From Pithys albifrons albifrons (lineage: Eukaryota; Chordata; Aves; Passeriformes; Thamnophilidae): a stretch of 64,000 nt of DNA. A model generated the notes under the pieces. The model was not told where the DNA came from, ran no database searches, and was given only the letters and a program-made list of their open reading frames with translations. Position numbers and translations under genes: made by a program. Below are positions 1 to 13,196 of the stretch, piece by piece. Within the stretch, counting starts at the first letter, position 1, and every line of letters starts with the position of its first letter. Location of the stretch: contig NC_092467.1 in NCBI RefSeq assembly GCF_047495875.1, positions 28,613,066-28,677,065 on the forward strand, in the 5' to 3' direction.

Positions 1-1077
1 TCCTCAGACATTCTGCATTTCTCCACAGTCACCTCGAGGTAACAGTTTAGCCAATGCACAATTAATAGGATTTAACCTATTCTGGTCTTTGCATGGAATA
101 CGTCAGTCACTCTCATTACTCCTATAATTACTCACAATTTTATACTTTTACTTGTTGAAAAGTTATCCCAATTTTTTAAAAACTTTTTTTCCCTGAATCT
201 GCATTTTCAAAAGGTACTTAAAATGCAGATCAGATTTTGCCTTTTGATACTCAGTTTTCTAGTTGTCACATTGGCTTTGATTATTTCTAACATCTGGGAT
301 CAGCATGTGACATTTCAAGGCATGAAAAAGTTTCTACAACAGAACAGTCAGTTCTGAGCAGGAATTCTGCAGCTTGCACTATTGATACTATGCACCTCAA
401 GAGAGTCAAAGTGCACTGAAAGCACTCCAAAAGCACATTTCTTCCTGGCTTTTCTCTAATTCCAAGCTCTGAACACTTGAGCAGTCAGCCAACAAAGCCT
501 TCTAGCATCAGCTCCTAAATTCCATGTTAGGCATGTTGGATGCCTAAGCATTTTTCTTACAGCTGGGCTCAGGATCTGCCTGCTTGGAGTGAGCAGAGCT
601 GCAAGAGGTCCTGATGTGGTTCATTTGAGGCCTGTGATTGCCCTGGGTGTAGACACTTGTTTCTGTGTGAGATGGTGAGGAAGGGGCAGCTTGAGTAGAA
701 AAGCTGATAAACCATTTCCTCTATGCATTTCCATTACAAGATCAGCCCTCTGGATATGCAGTTTGCTGTTTTCTTTGGTTCGTATGGACAGATCTTCAAT
801 GGTCTCTGCTGCTGCTTCTCTCACAGGGCCAAGGGGCTCTTAAGAAACACTTGGGAATGGATGGTCCTTTTCTGCAACAATGGTTAGATTCCACTTTTTT
901 CCTGGCTGGAAGAATAATCCAACATAGCCTTCCCATTTTACCCTGGCTGAAGTTCATCTGTCTCTTTCTTCCATTTCTCCTAAACTGTTGTCCTGCTTCC
1001 CTCAAAAATGGCTTGTGTTTCTGTGCTCCCAAGGATACCAACTATCTCAGGATGGCCACCATCCTCTGCTCTGACCA

Positions 1078-1165
1078 TCTCTTCTCTTCTCTCCTCTCTC
1101 TTCTCCTCTCCTCTCCTCTCCTCCCTCTTCTCCTCTCCTCTCTTCTCTTCTCTTCTCTCATCTTC
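1078..1165. repeat. CT-rich polypyrimidine microsatellite
   Basis: A run of about 88 bp is composed almost only of C and T, built from imperfect TCTCC and TCTTC units. The open frames across it, rich in Ser/Leu on one strand and Arg/Glu on the other, are artefacts of the repeat. Confidence 0.95.
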
Positions 1166-1931
1166 AAGTTTCAAGAATTATCTCTGCATAAGGAGTGGCC
1201 AACCAACCAACAGTGATACCAAGATTTTGTAGTGACTTTCTGCAGCTTGAAGCCCTACACCCATGAAGTTAAAGGTGTAACTTCCAGGTGCCAAAATGAA
1301 GTTCACTTGGGCTTTCTGATTGCTGGGAAAAAAAGAGGGGAGAAAAAAACCCATCAAACTTTCACCAATATGTGATTCAACTTCAGCTTGTTAAGGCTCT
1401 ATCTGATGTTGTGTGCAGCAGAATCCAGCTAGAGCTCATCAAGAAAAATGTAGCACCTTTGTCTGAGTGTGTGCTCAGACCCCTAATTTGAGGATTTTTA
1501 AGAGTTCTCTGATTCGCACGATGGTCACAGCACACAGGCCTTCTCCTGTTGTGGCTTGCACTGAAGAACTGCACTTTGGACTAACTGCACAGATGAAGTT
1601 GCTGTGCCATCCATGTTTTCCAGCTGGGAGAAAAAACAAACTTAAAATCCATCTGAGATCACTGCAAAGCAGCTGATACTGTTCAAAAGACCACAAACAT
1701 GTGGGTGAAATGCTAAATTTTCAATGCTCTCTAAAGAAAAAAGAAAACAGGAAGATCCTTATGAAAACACTAAGTGGGAGATATTATCTTGCCTGACAAA
1801 GGCTTGCAGGGCAAGACCACTAAACTAAAGAAACTGAAAATATACCCTTTAGCAAAGAATCAAGTTGAAATCAATGTTAACTGTCTTGTTTGCAAACGGA
1901 ATCTGATCCTCGTATTTCAAAGTAGCTGAAA

Positions 1932-2275
1932 ATGACTCAAGACAAATTCACAAATCCAGTTACTCAACATGAGATAATGGAAATTATGGCTCTATAACTC
2001 ATAAGGGATGCTTCTGAGAAAATTTCTGGAAAGTGCTGTACAATTATGCATGATGAAACAATGGATTTCTCCAAAAGACAGCGAGTGGTTTTATGTCTGC
2101 AGTATGGGGATGACAACATAAGCATTCATACAGAGTTCACCAGATCCTACAAGCCATTCTATACTTGTGATGAAATCACATCAATAATTAGAATATTGTG
2201 AGCAGATCTAAGGAACATCTAATGGTATGGATAATGCTGCCAGAGTGCTGTTAAAATGCCAAGCTTTGCATCAGC
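1932..2275 (+). pseudogene. decayed hAT-superfamily transposase fragment
   Basis: Conceptual translation on the plus strand from 1932 gives a block that resembles the catalytic core start of hAT transposases, the group that also gave rise to ZMYM- and KIAA1586-like domesticated genes. The clearest piece is HDETMDFSKRQRVVLCLQYG, from 2049. It matches the family pattern DET.D.S...Q...C.RYVD, including the first catalytic aspartate. It is followed by NISIHTEF and, after a stop and a frame change near 2210, by GMDNAARV, which resembles the family motif YDNAANM. A stop at 1995 interrupts the upstream part. This is a dead DNA-transposon relic in the GLIS1 intron. The exact subfamily is not determined. 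Confidence 0.55.
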
Positions 2276-5200
2276 CTGACTACAGAAGGAAGGACCAGAA
2301 GTCATTAATACTCACTCCTTAGGATCCTCCTTTACCTAAACTGACATTTTTGGAAAACGTTTAACTTTTCTGGTAATATCCAAGAGGGGTGAAGCACATC
2401 AACAAGGAAATGTTGCACACATGACCTCACCTCTGTGTCTTCTGTCTTACAAGAAGGATCACACTGAGAACTTGGCACATGTGAAACTTGGGAGGATGTA
2501 AATGGTGCAGTGAAAGATCCTGCATTAATAGCACAGCAGCTCAGATGGGAAAGAGTAAATATCCCCCGTGGTACTGAATTAAGACAATCCTAACTATGGT
2601 AAACAAACAATCTCTCCACAGCCCTGCAAGGCCTGGGTGCATTATATACAGAGAAGGTCACTTTCTTACACAAAGACATTCATTTCCTTCAGTCATCCAA
2701 AAGGGATAAAAGTTACAACTTGTTTGTATCCAATGGCTTTTCATCAAAGATTACTGGAGTGCCTGAATGCAGTTACTGAAAATTAGAAGGGAGTTGTCTA
2801 AGTGTATCTATGCTGAAGTAATGTTTTTATAGCATCCAGTATTCAATCAACTTGAATGCAGAGGCTTAGAAAATGATTCAAGATCTTTAAACTCAAATAA
2901 CAACTCCAAAAGTAGCAGAAATGCAAAAACAAAAAGGGCTTCAAGTGGCTGATTCTGGTTTCAGCTGTAATTGCCTGATTACTCCGAGGCAGCTGTAACT
3001 CACAGGAAGGTCCTTGGAGTCAGTCCAGCAGTACCTAAGCGGGTCCAGCCAAGGCTTTGCTTCCAGAACAGCACAGAGGACAATTCTGGTGTTAACAGCC
3101 ATCAGTACTATCTGCAAGGGCAGTTTTAACACTATCACATTAAAACCTGAGCTTCAATACAGGAGGAGACACTTCTCCAGGGTTGTGTGGTTTTAAAATG
3201 GGAATAGAACTGATGACTGGGAGCTCATAAATGTTTTCTAGGAACTCAAATGGGGGGCAAATATGGGTGACTAGAACTTTTGGGGGCCTGCATATAATTT
3301 CTTTTACATTTTAAGAACAGTAATGCTGATGTGTCTCCTCAAGGTTCAGGTGGCCTCATGAGCAGTTGCTTCATCTTTTCCTCCAGCTTTCAGAAATAAC
3401 CTATTCCACAAATGTATCCATAGGACAAGGCTCCTCTTCTTCCAGAAGCCTCATACACCCAAAAAAAGCACCAGGCACTCTAATCAAAACAGATCCTTGT
3501 TTACAAAGAAGCTGCTTTTCCTCTGGACACCCATCAGGGGCACAGTGAGAGCCTTGCCTCATCCCAGGGCCTTACATGAAGAGGGCGTGGGTTTCTCAGG
3601 CCTTCCCTTCTTCCAACAATGGCTTCAAGTATTTTCTTCACTGTGCCCTGTTTATTCCCTGTATAAATGGGGCAGGAAAAGCGTCCTCACTAAATGAACA
3701 GGTTCTCAAACTACTATATATAAAAGGCTAGTCCTTCCCTTACAGAGAGAGACCGTCTTCCCTCCCAAACTCAGCACTTCCTTAGGTTATAATTATAACC
3801 CCTGTTTTTGAGAGGATTAAAGGCTTCAGAACCTCAAGTTATTTGTGCCTCTGGTGGTTCTACAGCTAAAGCCTTTAAAGTTCACACGCACTGAGAGGGA
3901 TATTGCCTCAATTCTTATACACTCTGCAGTTATTAACTGCCTATATTTTGCACTGAGATGCTCAACCTGCTCTACAGGCCACATACTGCTGTTTTTAGAG
4001 CCACAGTAACACTCAAAAGCTGAGATCAGAATGTCTTTCAAGGTATTTTTGTTTTAAAATACTGGTCTTGAGTCCCTCATGCCCTGCTCACCCTGACACC
4101 AGAGGAAACCTTGAGGAACAGCCAGTCTTTCAGAAATAAGAGTGTCCATTACCTACCCAGTATTTCTCTCCCTGTAGGACATCCTGCTGGATTGATGCCT
4201 TGACTCTGCCTGCCAAAGAGTAAATGTTTAAGGTATATATAATGCTTGATCCTTCTGTGTCCCCCAGGAACTACTTCAACATGAACTTGAGGAACTGATT
4301 TGCGTTCCCTCCTCCCTTTCAGTACAGAAAACAACAAATAAGAAAAATCCTCATAAAGCAGCTTGTCAAAAATCTTTGGCTCTATCGCCTGCACATTTAT
4401 TTCTATGATTTGCAAGTCTTCCTTCCTTATAAGAAGTCTGACTTCATAGTTCAGTAGTTTGATCCAGAGATAGTTGGCATCTTTACAGTGAGTAGATAAG
4501 TTTTCATGTAATGTGACAGTAACTACTGTGCATACAGCAGAGTAAAGTAATTGACTCTCCTGATTTATTACAAATGCTATCAACACAAAATTCACAGTAA
4601 GACTTTCATTATACTGTGTTTTCTATATAAACATCTCCATGGGTTTTGTCGATCCATTTTACATCCAAAAAACGTAACAGCAGGGATGCATAAAATATAA
4701 ATATGTCTGAGTCTGTATTTTGACTATTTCTAAGAAATATGCTTTCAGCAATTAAAATGATAAATAGAATAGGAAAGGAAGCTGCTTCATTGTTTAAATG
4801 CAACATTTCATGTTGAAATGATTTTGCAGGATCTCCCTTCTTCAAATTGTCCTTCCATCTACCTGGATTTCCCCTTCCCCCAACCCTGAAGGAAATGAAC
4901 TACAGACAGTTTGGGGGGAGATCAGATTTATGTGTCTTAAACACTATAAAGACTTACTATATATTGCAGACAAAAGTTGGACAATTCCTGCCAAAACTCC
5001 AGTCTACACATCCCTTGCTGCAGACTGAGTTGGTGCCATAACCTGCAGTTTGGAATGGGTTTAAATCAGGCATTACCCAAGGTACAGATCAGGTGCTTCC
5101 AAGCACCCAAACCCGTCTGTACTCGGTGTAACCACGTGGACACTCCTGGATTTACAGAACTACAGTACAATGGAAACATTTCCCATCACCTGGTTTGTGA

Positions 5201-8184
5201 CACCTGACCCCTCTGCAACATCCAGCCCTCCAGGGTTTTTTGGAGAGGTGGATCACTCCTCTCCTAAAAGGCACCTTCAACTCAAACAGCTTTATTTGAG
5301 TCTCTCTCATACAAGACTGGATTCCTGGGCTTTCCAAGGACAAAAAAACTGGGGGCCAAGCACAAAATGTGTCATTACATTCACACACTTGTCTATGTGT
5401 TAGATGTAGATGAAAACTGAGCACCTGGAGATGGATGAGCCTGGTTGGGTATTTACCTGAGCAAACTGGCTACAGTTCTCCTGCAAGGTGTGAAGATTCA
5501 GTCCCTACTCTTTTTGCCCTAATTGTGAAAAATTTTACACAGCATTTGGGTTACATTTTCGAGTATCACTCCTCTGGATGGCTGACATGAGACATTCATT
5601 AACTGAAGTGTCAAACAAGAGCAGATGAAAGTTCTATCACTAAGTATTTTTTACAATTCTACAAGTCTTTCAACAGCTATAAGCAAACAGTAGCAGTCTT
5701 GTCCATCAGGAAGAGTCTGTGGGCCAGACAGATCCTACTGGCTGGAAATCAAGATAACTCCCATAGAGATTTAAAAACAAAAAAAAAGTAAACTGACACT
5801 ATCCTAAAATCTTACAGACATTTGTTAGCAAAAATGTACACACACATAAAAAGCAGATTCTGAGTTTGCATCTGAAAAAAAAAGATCTTGTAAATGTTTC
5901 CTCTGGAAAACATCTATTTCTTCTATTTCCACCCTTAAATCTCCTGTATCTCAGGAATAGTTTCAAGTATTTATTTGCAATTTATTATTTTTAAATACGG
6001 GTAGAAGGTTACATGCATCACTGTGGCTGCTGATACAATAACCTACTAGAAAAGCTGGGCTTCTATAGTGGCCACTCTACCTTAAGAAAAAAGTCCTAGA
6101 ACATCTTTAAGTCCCACTCTTTTTTAATCAGGCTTGTATATTTACATATTTATTTATTTATTACATTTATATATTTCTTATATATCTGAATAAAACCAAA
6201 ATGTGATAGCTAGGAACTCCTGTAATTATCAAGACAAAGTCCAACAAAATGCCACTTTCCATACCTTTGCTCCTTTGTGCTATTCCCTGCCTTCTGTGGG
6301 CCAAAACTTCATTTAACTCTACCACAGGAGGCAGGAGGGAGAACAAACATCTAGTGGGTCAAACCAGAAGACTTCTTAATGCTCCAGAGGCAAGAGCTGA
6401 GCTGGTAATCTACAGTAAAAGTCCATCAGTGGAGCAGAAAGGTTCTCCTTGTGGTGCATCAATAAAGCTCACTCCAGCATGGTAAGATTTGCTTACACAG
6501 CAGGTCAGGTTTAAGATTGTCAGGTCATTTTTTAAATACTTTCATACAACCCTCATGAATGGTCACTGTTGTGCTGCTCACTCAGATCTCCAGAAACAAG
6601 AGTCACAACAACAGATCTCATTACCCATTGTTCAAAACAAAACTCTCTCCTCTGTGGTGGAGGTAACCATGGGCAGTCTGATCTGCTGAGCCCCACAGGT
6701 GTCTGCTGGTGTGATCACACATGGCTCTCTGCCAAGCACGTGTCACTCAGCCCAGACCCCGGCAGCCAAGTCTTTCTGTAAAAACCAGATCTATAGGAAC
6801 TGCCAAACTCCTCCACAGCTGCATGGCATGGAGTAGGGATGCAGCCAGCAAAGCATTCCCAACCTTGCACATAAACAGCTCTCTTGTCACTGCCTTGTTT
6901 AGGCCTGGGTCCAATGACAAAACATTCTGCTAATGAAAACAGAACATGACACCCAATTCTGCCTTCCCACTGGCTGAGAGTGAAATACTGCCTTGCAAAG
7001 AAGTAGTTATTTGCCACCATTTTAGTAATGATGAAATGATGGTTTGATTCCAAAAACTAATCCCTTGGCTTGAATGAAGTTAGCTAATCTGTCTGTTGTG
7101 TCACTTGTGCTCAGAGAGGAGGTTTGTCTTTATTAGGCTGTAATGCTGAATCAGATACTCATTGGAAACAGCTTCCTTATCTATTCCAACAGCCAAAATT
7201 AGCACAGACACAGAACTGGTGCTCTCATACTGAGTAATGTTATAGGGATCACTCTCAGAAACAGCTATTACAGGATTACAGAACATTTCCTACTTTTATA
7301 TGCATGTAAGGTGGCAGGAGGGGCGTTCATTCCCTTTTTGCCAGGCTAATAACAGCACTGCTCCCTACTGTCCCCAGACCAAAACCTTTCAAGAGTCAGA
7401 GCAGACAGGACACCTGGGCCCTCCCTCTCAGGCTCTGAGTTTTGCTGAGGAATCCTTGCCCTGATCCGCTGTCCCTGGGCTAGAGTAAGGGCTCAAAACT
7501 TCTGTAACTGCTTCAGTACTGACCCACCCAGTGGTCTTTATTATTCAAACTCTCAACTTACAGTGAACATAATAGCTAATATTGAGACTTCAAGGCAAGC
7601 ACCATCTCCAGAGTTCTCTACAGACACCAAGGAATCTGCACAGTCTAGGGAAGTACCAGGGTAGCTACAACTTCCTGCCTTCTACAGGTGATGGAATGGA
7701 AGCTGGGACACTTCATCCATCTGTGCAGGACAGGCTGCAGGACTGTGCTCAGAGGACTGCTCTCCCTCAGGTTCACAGTCCTCTCTGGCTGACTCTTCTT
7801 GTATAATGCCTCAGAATGCATAAAAGAAAGGATGAAATAACTTTGCTCTTAGGGAAGTACGTGTTCATCCCAAATTCTGCTGAAGTGGAATGGTCCTGGA
7901 AGGCAGCAGGGTGGGGGTGGAAGCAGCTGCTCCTCCAGTCACATAATAAAGATGTCCAAATGAAAACACGCTGTTGCAACAGTTGCCATTTCTGATTGCT
8001 AATTTTCCCTGTTCCTGCACACAAATCTCAGCCTGCCCCACACACTTGTGTACATGATAGTTTTGTATCTGCCAGAACACTTACAAGTGTCCCTGTAGTC
8101 AAAGTATCTCCTTTGTTTAGAGAACATACACAAGCATAAAGACAGTTCCTCCCAAAGGCATTTCTAAAAGAAGTGGGTGAGGGA

Positions 8185-8322
8185 GGGAAAGAGGAGAACT
8201 GAGGCACCGAGAGTTCAAGTAACATGTTCGCAGTTCCACAGCAAGCCTGGTGGGAGTTGGGAATTAAAGCCAGACCTCCCTGGGCCCAGCTCAGTGCATT
8301 AACCACTAGACCCTCTTTCCTG
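8185..8322 (+). repeat. MIR-type SINE relic
   Basis: The sequence runs through the standard MIR order: GAACTGAGGCACCGAGAG, then TTCAAGTAAC, a CAGTTCCACAGCAAG segment, GGGAATTAAAGCCAGA, and GTGCATTAACCACTAGACC. These match the MIR core and 3' half (ACTGAGGCACAGAGAG, TTAAGTAAC, CACACAGC, GGGATTCGAACCCAG, CTTAACCACTA) with the divergence expected for an ancient tRNA-derived SINE. It is non-coding. Confidence 0.8.
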
Positions 8323-11300
8323 AAAGCCTACTCCCTCTTTCAATAGCATAGCAAATTGGAGCATTGAACTAAAGACTTGGCACCAAGCATCAATACTGAT
8401 GGATCACTTAATTTCCCAATACCTCAAATCATCACTACACACATCGTGGTCCCTTGCTCTGCAACATATACAATATATAGTCAATTTTCACAAAGCCACA
8501 AGTAATTGTTGCTTCATCCGTTAAAGAGTATTTTGGCCGAATAGAGGTTTTTTTGTTTTGTTTTTGTTTGGAAATTCTGCCAAGAAACCCTCTTTGGTGG
8601 ATAGTAACACATTTAGGGACTTGTTACATTACAAGTTAAAAGGAAAGCCTGATTAAAAATTATATCAAACAGAATTGAGTTGGCTGAAGAATCAGAGCAT
8701 CAAAGAATGGGAATCTTTCCCAGTAAAGCCAAAGTTACTGCCCAGAGTCCATGGCAAACAATGGAAGTATTCATCAGCAGTTGTGCACCTTCCCTGCTGA
8801 ACATTTGCAAGAGCACAGGAAAGCAGAGCTGGGCCTGGTATCAACAGGCCAACTCTGTCTTAGAAACAAAACAATAGTCGACTCAGTCACAATGTCCACA
8901 ATACATTTCAAATTTCAACTGTCCTTCATGAGATCAGACAGATCACATTTCTTGAACAGCTCAGACAGTCAGCTCACCACAGGCTTCCACAGCAGCTCTT
9001 CCAGAAGCAAACACGTGAGAGTTTCACATATATCCATGTGAATACACACAGACATACCTAGTGCAGAGTTCCAAGTCTTTCAGGAGATGGGTGCACATGA
9101 GATGGGCTGCCCATTATGAACCAAAGCCCACAAAACCCAACTCTAGGAAAGAGCACATAGCACAGCCGTGTGTCATTGCTGAACAGCAACAGCAGCTTAT
9201 CACAACTGCCCTGGGGATCTACAGGTCCCTGAAACCTCTGAAGATGGTCATGTTGTCTTTCTCTGTAGTAACAGGAGCACGTGTACATGAGTACATACAA
9301 GAATTTCTTGGATTGGAAGCGTCCCTTGCCTTCTAATGGAACCCAAGTCCGCTGTACGTAGTACCAGCAGTCCCCAACACTGAGCTGCAGCAGCTCAGTA
9401 ATGCAGCCAGCTCCCTTCATGTTGTGGTTTAACCACAGAGGTTAAAAATACTACTCAATGAGGGTGAATTTTTAACAGGGAAAGAGAAGAAAGACAATCA
9501 TCATTTTCTGATTTACAGGAAGGCAGAACACTTCTGCAGATACTCCTGCAAGTGTGTTATCTGTAAGCAGGGGGAAGACATTCACTTCTGAATCAGCAGA
9601 AGAGCTAAACCCACCTGAGAGACAGCGCTGACCCTGAAGAGAAATCAGCTGGTGAAATACTGTGGTCCCTTCCCAGCTCTGGGACCTCTGTGGAGCACCC
9701 TGGAAGCTGAAGCAAAGGATCAGGGATTGAGAGATTCTTGGAGGAAAAACATCTGCTCTCCTGCTTAAGGAGCAAAGTAAATGCTCTGACTCTGTGCAAA
9801 AATGCAATGAATTCCTGTATTGGTCTGTCAGAGCTTCCATGTGGAACATGCCAATGTGCTTTGTACATTACAGACATGTCTCAGCTTTGCTCATCTGTCC
9901 ATGGGGTCAGACCACCGCAGCCCAACACCTCAGCCATTCTGGCTGTTCCTGGAGGAAGCATTTTTAGCCTGAAGCAGGTGTGAGATCATTTGTCCAAGGA
10001 CTTTTCCCATGGTGAGCCAAACTAAGTTATATTGTCTCCCCCTTCCCACGGGCCAGGAACACAGGAGGGGACAGTCATCATAGTGTAGCTGTGAATTTTT
10101 GTTTTGCAAAAATGAACAACAGTTACAGAAGAAGAATACTTTCATTGTCTACTGTCCCTGCAAGAAAAAACCCAAACAAACCCAAACCTGCCTAAAAATC
10201 AAACTTGTACTTTAAACAAGGATGTCAACTAAAGTCATAATTTTCACCTGTGGTTAAAAAAAATAAGAGAACTATTTAAGGGACAAAACCCAGTACATTA
10301 TATAGAAACTTCAATCCAACATGAAGATGAGAAAACAACAAATGATGAGCTCAGGGCTCAACTCAATGAAAACTGTGGATGTATATGTAACAATTCTTCA
10401 GTGAAAGATCAGGACCATTTCTCCACAGCTCTGCTCTAAATGGAAGAACAAAACAGCCCTTAGACATGTCTAATAGCTGAACAGCCACTGGTCCAGTTGC
10501 AGCTACCCATCTTCATTTTTCTTCTTTTTTTTTCCCCCCACAAAGCTGATTTTATAGCCACTGAACAATTTTCTCAGCCCCGACTGCCTGCTGCAAACAT
10601 TGGTGCTACAGAACAGGCACTATGACTTTAATAAAACTAGAAGCAACTAATGGTTAACAATAAAAAATAATATTTTTTCTTCAAGCAATTAAATTGTAAT
10701 ATAGGGCTCTCTAATTCCTTCCTGTCTGGTCCCATGGGCCTAAGAATAAGGCAACACGAGAAATAAATAATGTGTTGCTGTTACACTGTTTGAACCAAAT
10801 CTTAAAGTCTCTACAGGAGAAATATTGTCTCCCTCATTAATTCTGAAATCTCTTTTATGGTTTCATATATCAAGTTACCTTTCTGCTAACCTTATATTTA
10901 TATGCTAGTTTACTGCATTATATTCCCAAATCAGCATTATTTTAATGAGTAATTTGGCTTTGATAAGTCTATGACACATCACAGACAAATTCATGTTACG
11001 TTTAGCCCAGCAAACGCTCCAAAATAAGCAGGCATGGAACATTCAGAGGGCCTGCAATATTTTGCAACGGCTCCTTGATGTTACTTTGTTTTTTATTTAT
11101 TCCCTTTCAAATGCAAATAACTTCCCAGCTCACTTTAACAAAAAAAGTACCAGCAGCAGACAAGAAATGGATTATGTTAGAAGGAAGGGAGGGTTCAGGA
11201 AGCATTTAGAGTTAAGTATTAAAGTGTCAGAGTGTGATTTCTAAATCAGACCCTGAATAATCTACATGGAGCGAAAGAAACAACCCCAAACCTGCAACTT

Positions 11301-12823
11301 TAACATAATCTGGACTCCACTTAATCTACTTCCAGGAAAGCTGAAGAGGGTCTATTCAAGATCAGTCTTTCACTGCTGGATGCTGTATGAACAGATGCAG
11401 CTCTCCCCTAAATGTTTTTTTATGCAATCTGGATGGGAGGTACACACAATTGTTTGAAGGTTCCATGAGCAAAACTGCAGCTTCTCAAGTCTACAAAGTA
11501 ATTTATAAACATCTGCAAGATTGCACGTACATGAACAAATAATGGACAGACAACAAAAGAGAAAAATCAAAACATGCAGTGGGAATGCAACCATCACAGC
11601 AAGAAGTTTTGCCCAGGGATCTCAAGCAAGAGAAGGAATCTATATCTTGAGGTGAAATCAGAGAGTCTAAGAGAGTAGATGGGGAAAAGCCTCAGAGTGT
11701 CTGATGGGTTAAACAGAGATGAGAAACTTTGCCATTCCATCGAGTTGGTTTTTTTAAGAGCTGTGAGAATTAGCCCAAAGAATGCAGGCTGGGGGTACTG
11801 CTGTCACCACAATGTTCTTCAGGGCTCTCTCATCAGCCACTATGGCCTGTCCATCCTGAGCCTTGGCCTTGCAGCTCTTCATCTTGGGCAGGAGACACAC
11901 CTGATCTCATTTACTGCCCCCACCAGGGACATATTTCAATGAGAGATGTCCCTCTCATGCCACCTGGGCTGCAGATGTCCACACAATGTAACCTGACAGG
12001 ACCTTCTGTTACAGAACCTGTTCTGTTATAGAACTTACCATCGTGAAGATTCACAGAAACCACTCATTTTATCACCCTTCTTCCAAAAATATGGCAAGTC
12101 AACTACAAGAAAGCAAGCTTTAATTCCTAAATACTGTAAAAAGACCATTATCCCAGGTCAAGGTGGAATGGAGAAAACAGGTTTAGGCTCTGTTTCTTTT
12201 TTAACCTGACAGAGCACTCTTGCTGAAACGTGAACATCACACACTTATGAAAACACAAACAGTACTGAGGAGAAAGAGTCTACCTTGACATTTCAGAGGA
12301 ACTGCATTGGGGTACAGATCCCAAGGCAGCAACTTAATGAAAAAATGGAGTTTTTCAGTGTTGGCAGATGTTTAAAGTACATGCCTGAACTGAGTGTGTG
12401 TTAACCAGCTTAGCTTTGCTGCAGATCTCCTCCCTCTGGTAAGACTCGCTGGTATTTCACAATGACACACGTGCCCCCACACCCACACACACCACTATCA
12501 TCTTCAGTGTGTGCCCTGGAAATACCAGTTATTGTACCTCCAAGCCCTGCATTTTATGAGCTTTGAGTAATTCTTAGCATTCAAAAACCTCATTCCAAAG
12601 GATAAGAATAACAAAGTTTAGCAAAAACAAAAGGGACAGATGGGTAGCAGTTGGCATGAACAGAAAGGGGCACAAGAAGTTTTTTTCTCCCCCACATAGT
12701 TTTAGTTGCACTTTTACAGGCTGCTGCATTCAAAAGCTTCAACAGTTCCACATTAAGTGAAGTTCTACTTTAGACCAGTCTTCAAGAAAGTGGAGCTCTC
12801 AGGATATCTGGGTTACAATAATT

Positions 12824-13196
12824 AGAATCATAGAATGGATTGGGTTGGAAAAGACCTCCCAGATCATCAAATCCAACCCTTGGGCCAACTCCAGTCCCTT
12901 TACCAGATCATGGCACTCAGTGCCACGGCCAAGCTCAGTTTAAAAACCTCCAGGGATGGGGAATCCACCCCCTCTCTGGGCAGCCCATTCCAATGCCTGA
13001 GCACTCTCTCTGCAAAGAATTTTTTTCTGATCTCCAACTTCAATTTCCCCTGGCAGAGCTTGAGCCTGTGCCCCCTTGTCCTATTGCTGAGTGCCTGGGA
13101 GAAGAGACCAACCCCCACCTGGCCAGAACTTCCCTTCAGGTAGTTCTAGACAGTGCTGAGGTCACCTCTGAGCCTCCTCTTTTCCACGCTAAACAA
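12824..13196 (-). mobile_element. CR1 LINE, 5'-truncated 3' end
   Basis: The left end is AGAATCATAGAATGG followed by GATTGGGTTGGAAAAGACC. This is the reverse complement of the CR1 3' terminus with its ATTCTATG tail, so the element's sense strand is minus. The body matches the copies at 18,556 and 55,637 almost base for base in my reading, through the part that corresponds to the end of ORF2 and the 3' UTR (KRRLRGD-type remnant). The 5' end decays near 13,196. Apparent plus-strand frames of 100-126 codons over this element are antisense artefacts. Confidence 0.93.

Noticed and set aside
3640..3680. Segment resembling the MIR core in reverse (CTGTGCCC...TATAAATGGGG)
   Set aside because: Too short and diverged to separate from chance. 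A similar weak patch near 34,195 was rejected for the same reason.
4149..4595. 148-codon minus-strand frame in the GLIS1 intron
   Set aside because: No family resemblance, no convincing splice sites or Kozak support, and composition like the surrounding AT-rich intron. Probably chance.
9058..9420. 120-codon minus-strand frame
   Set aside because: No recognisable domain. It did not resemble a GLIS1 exon.
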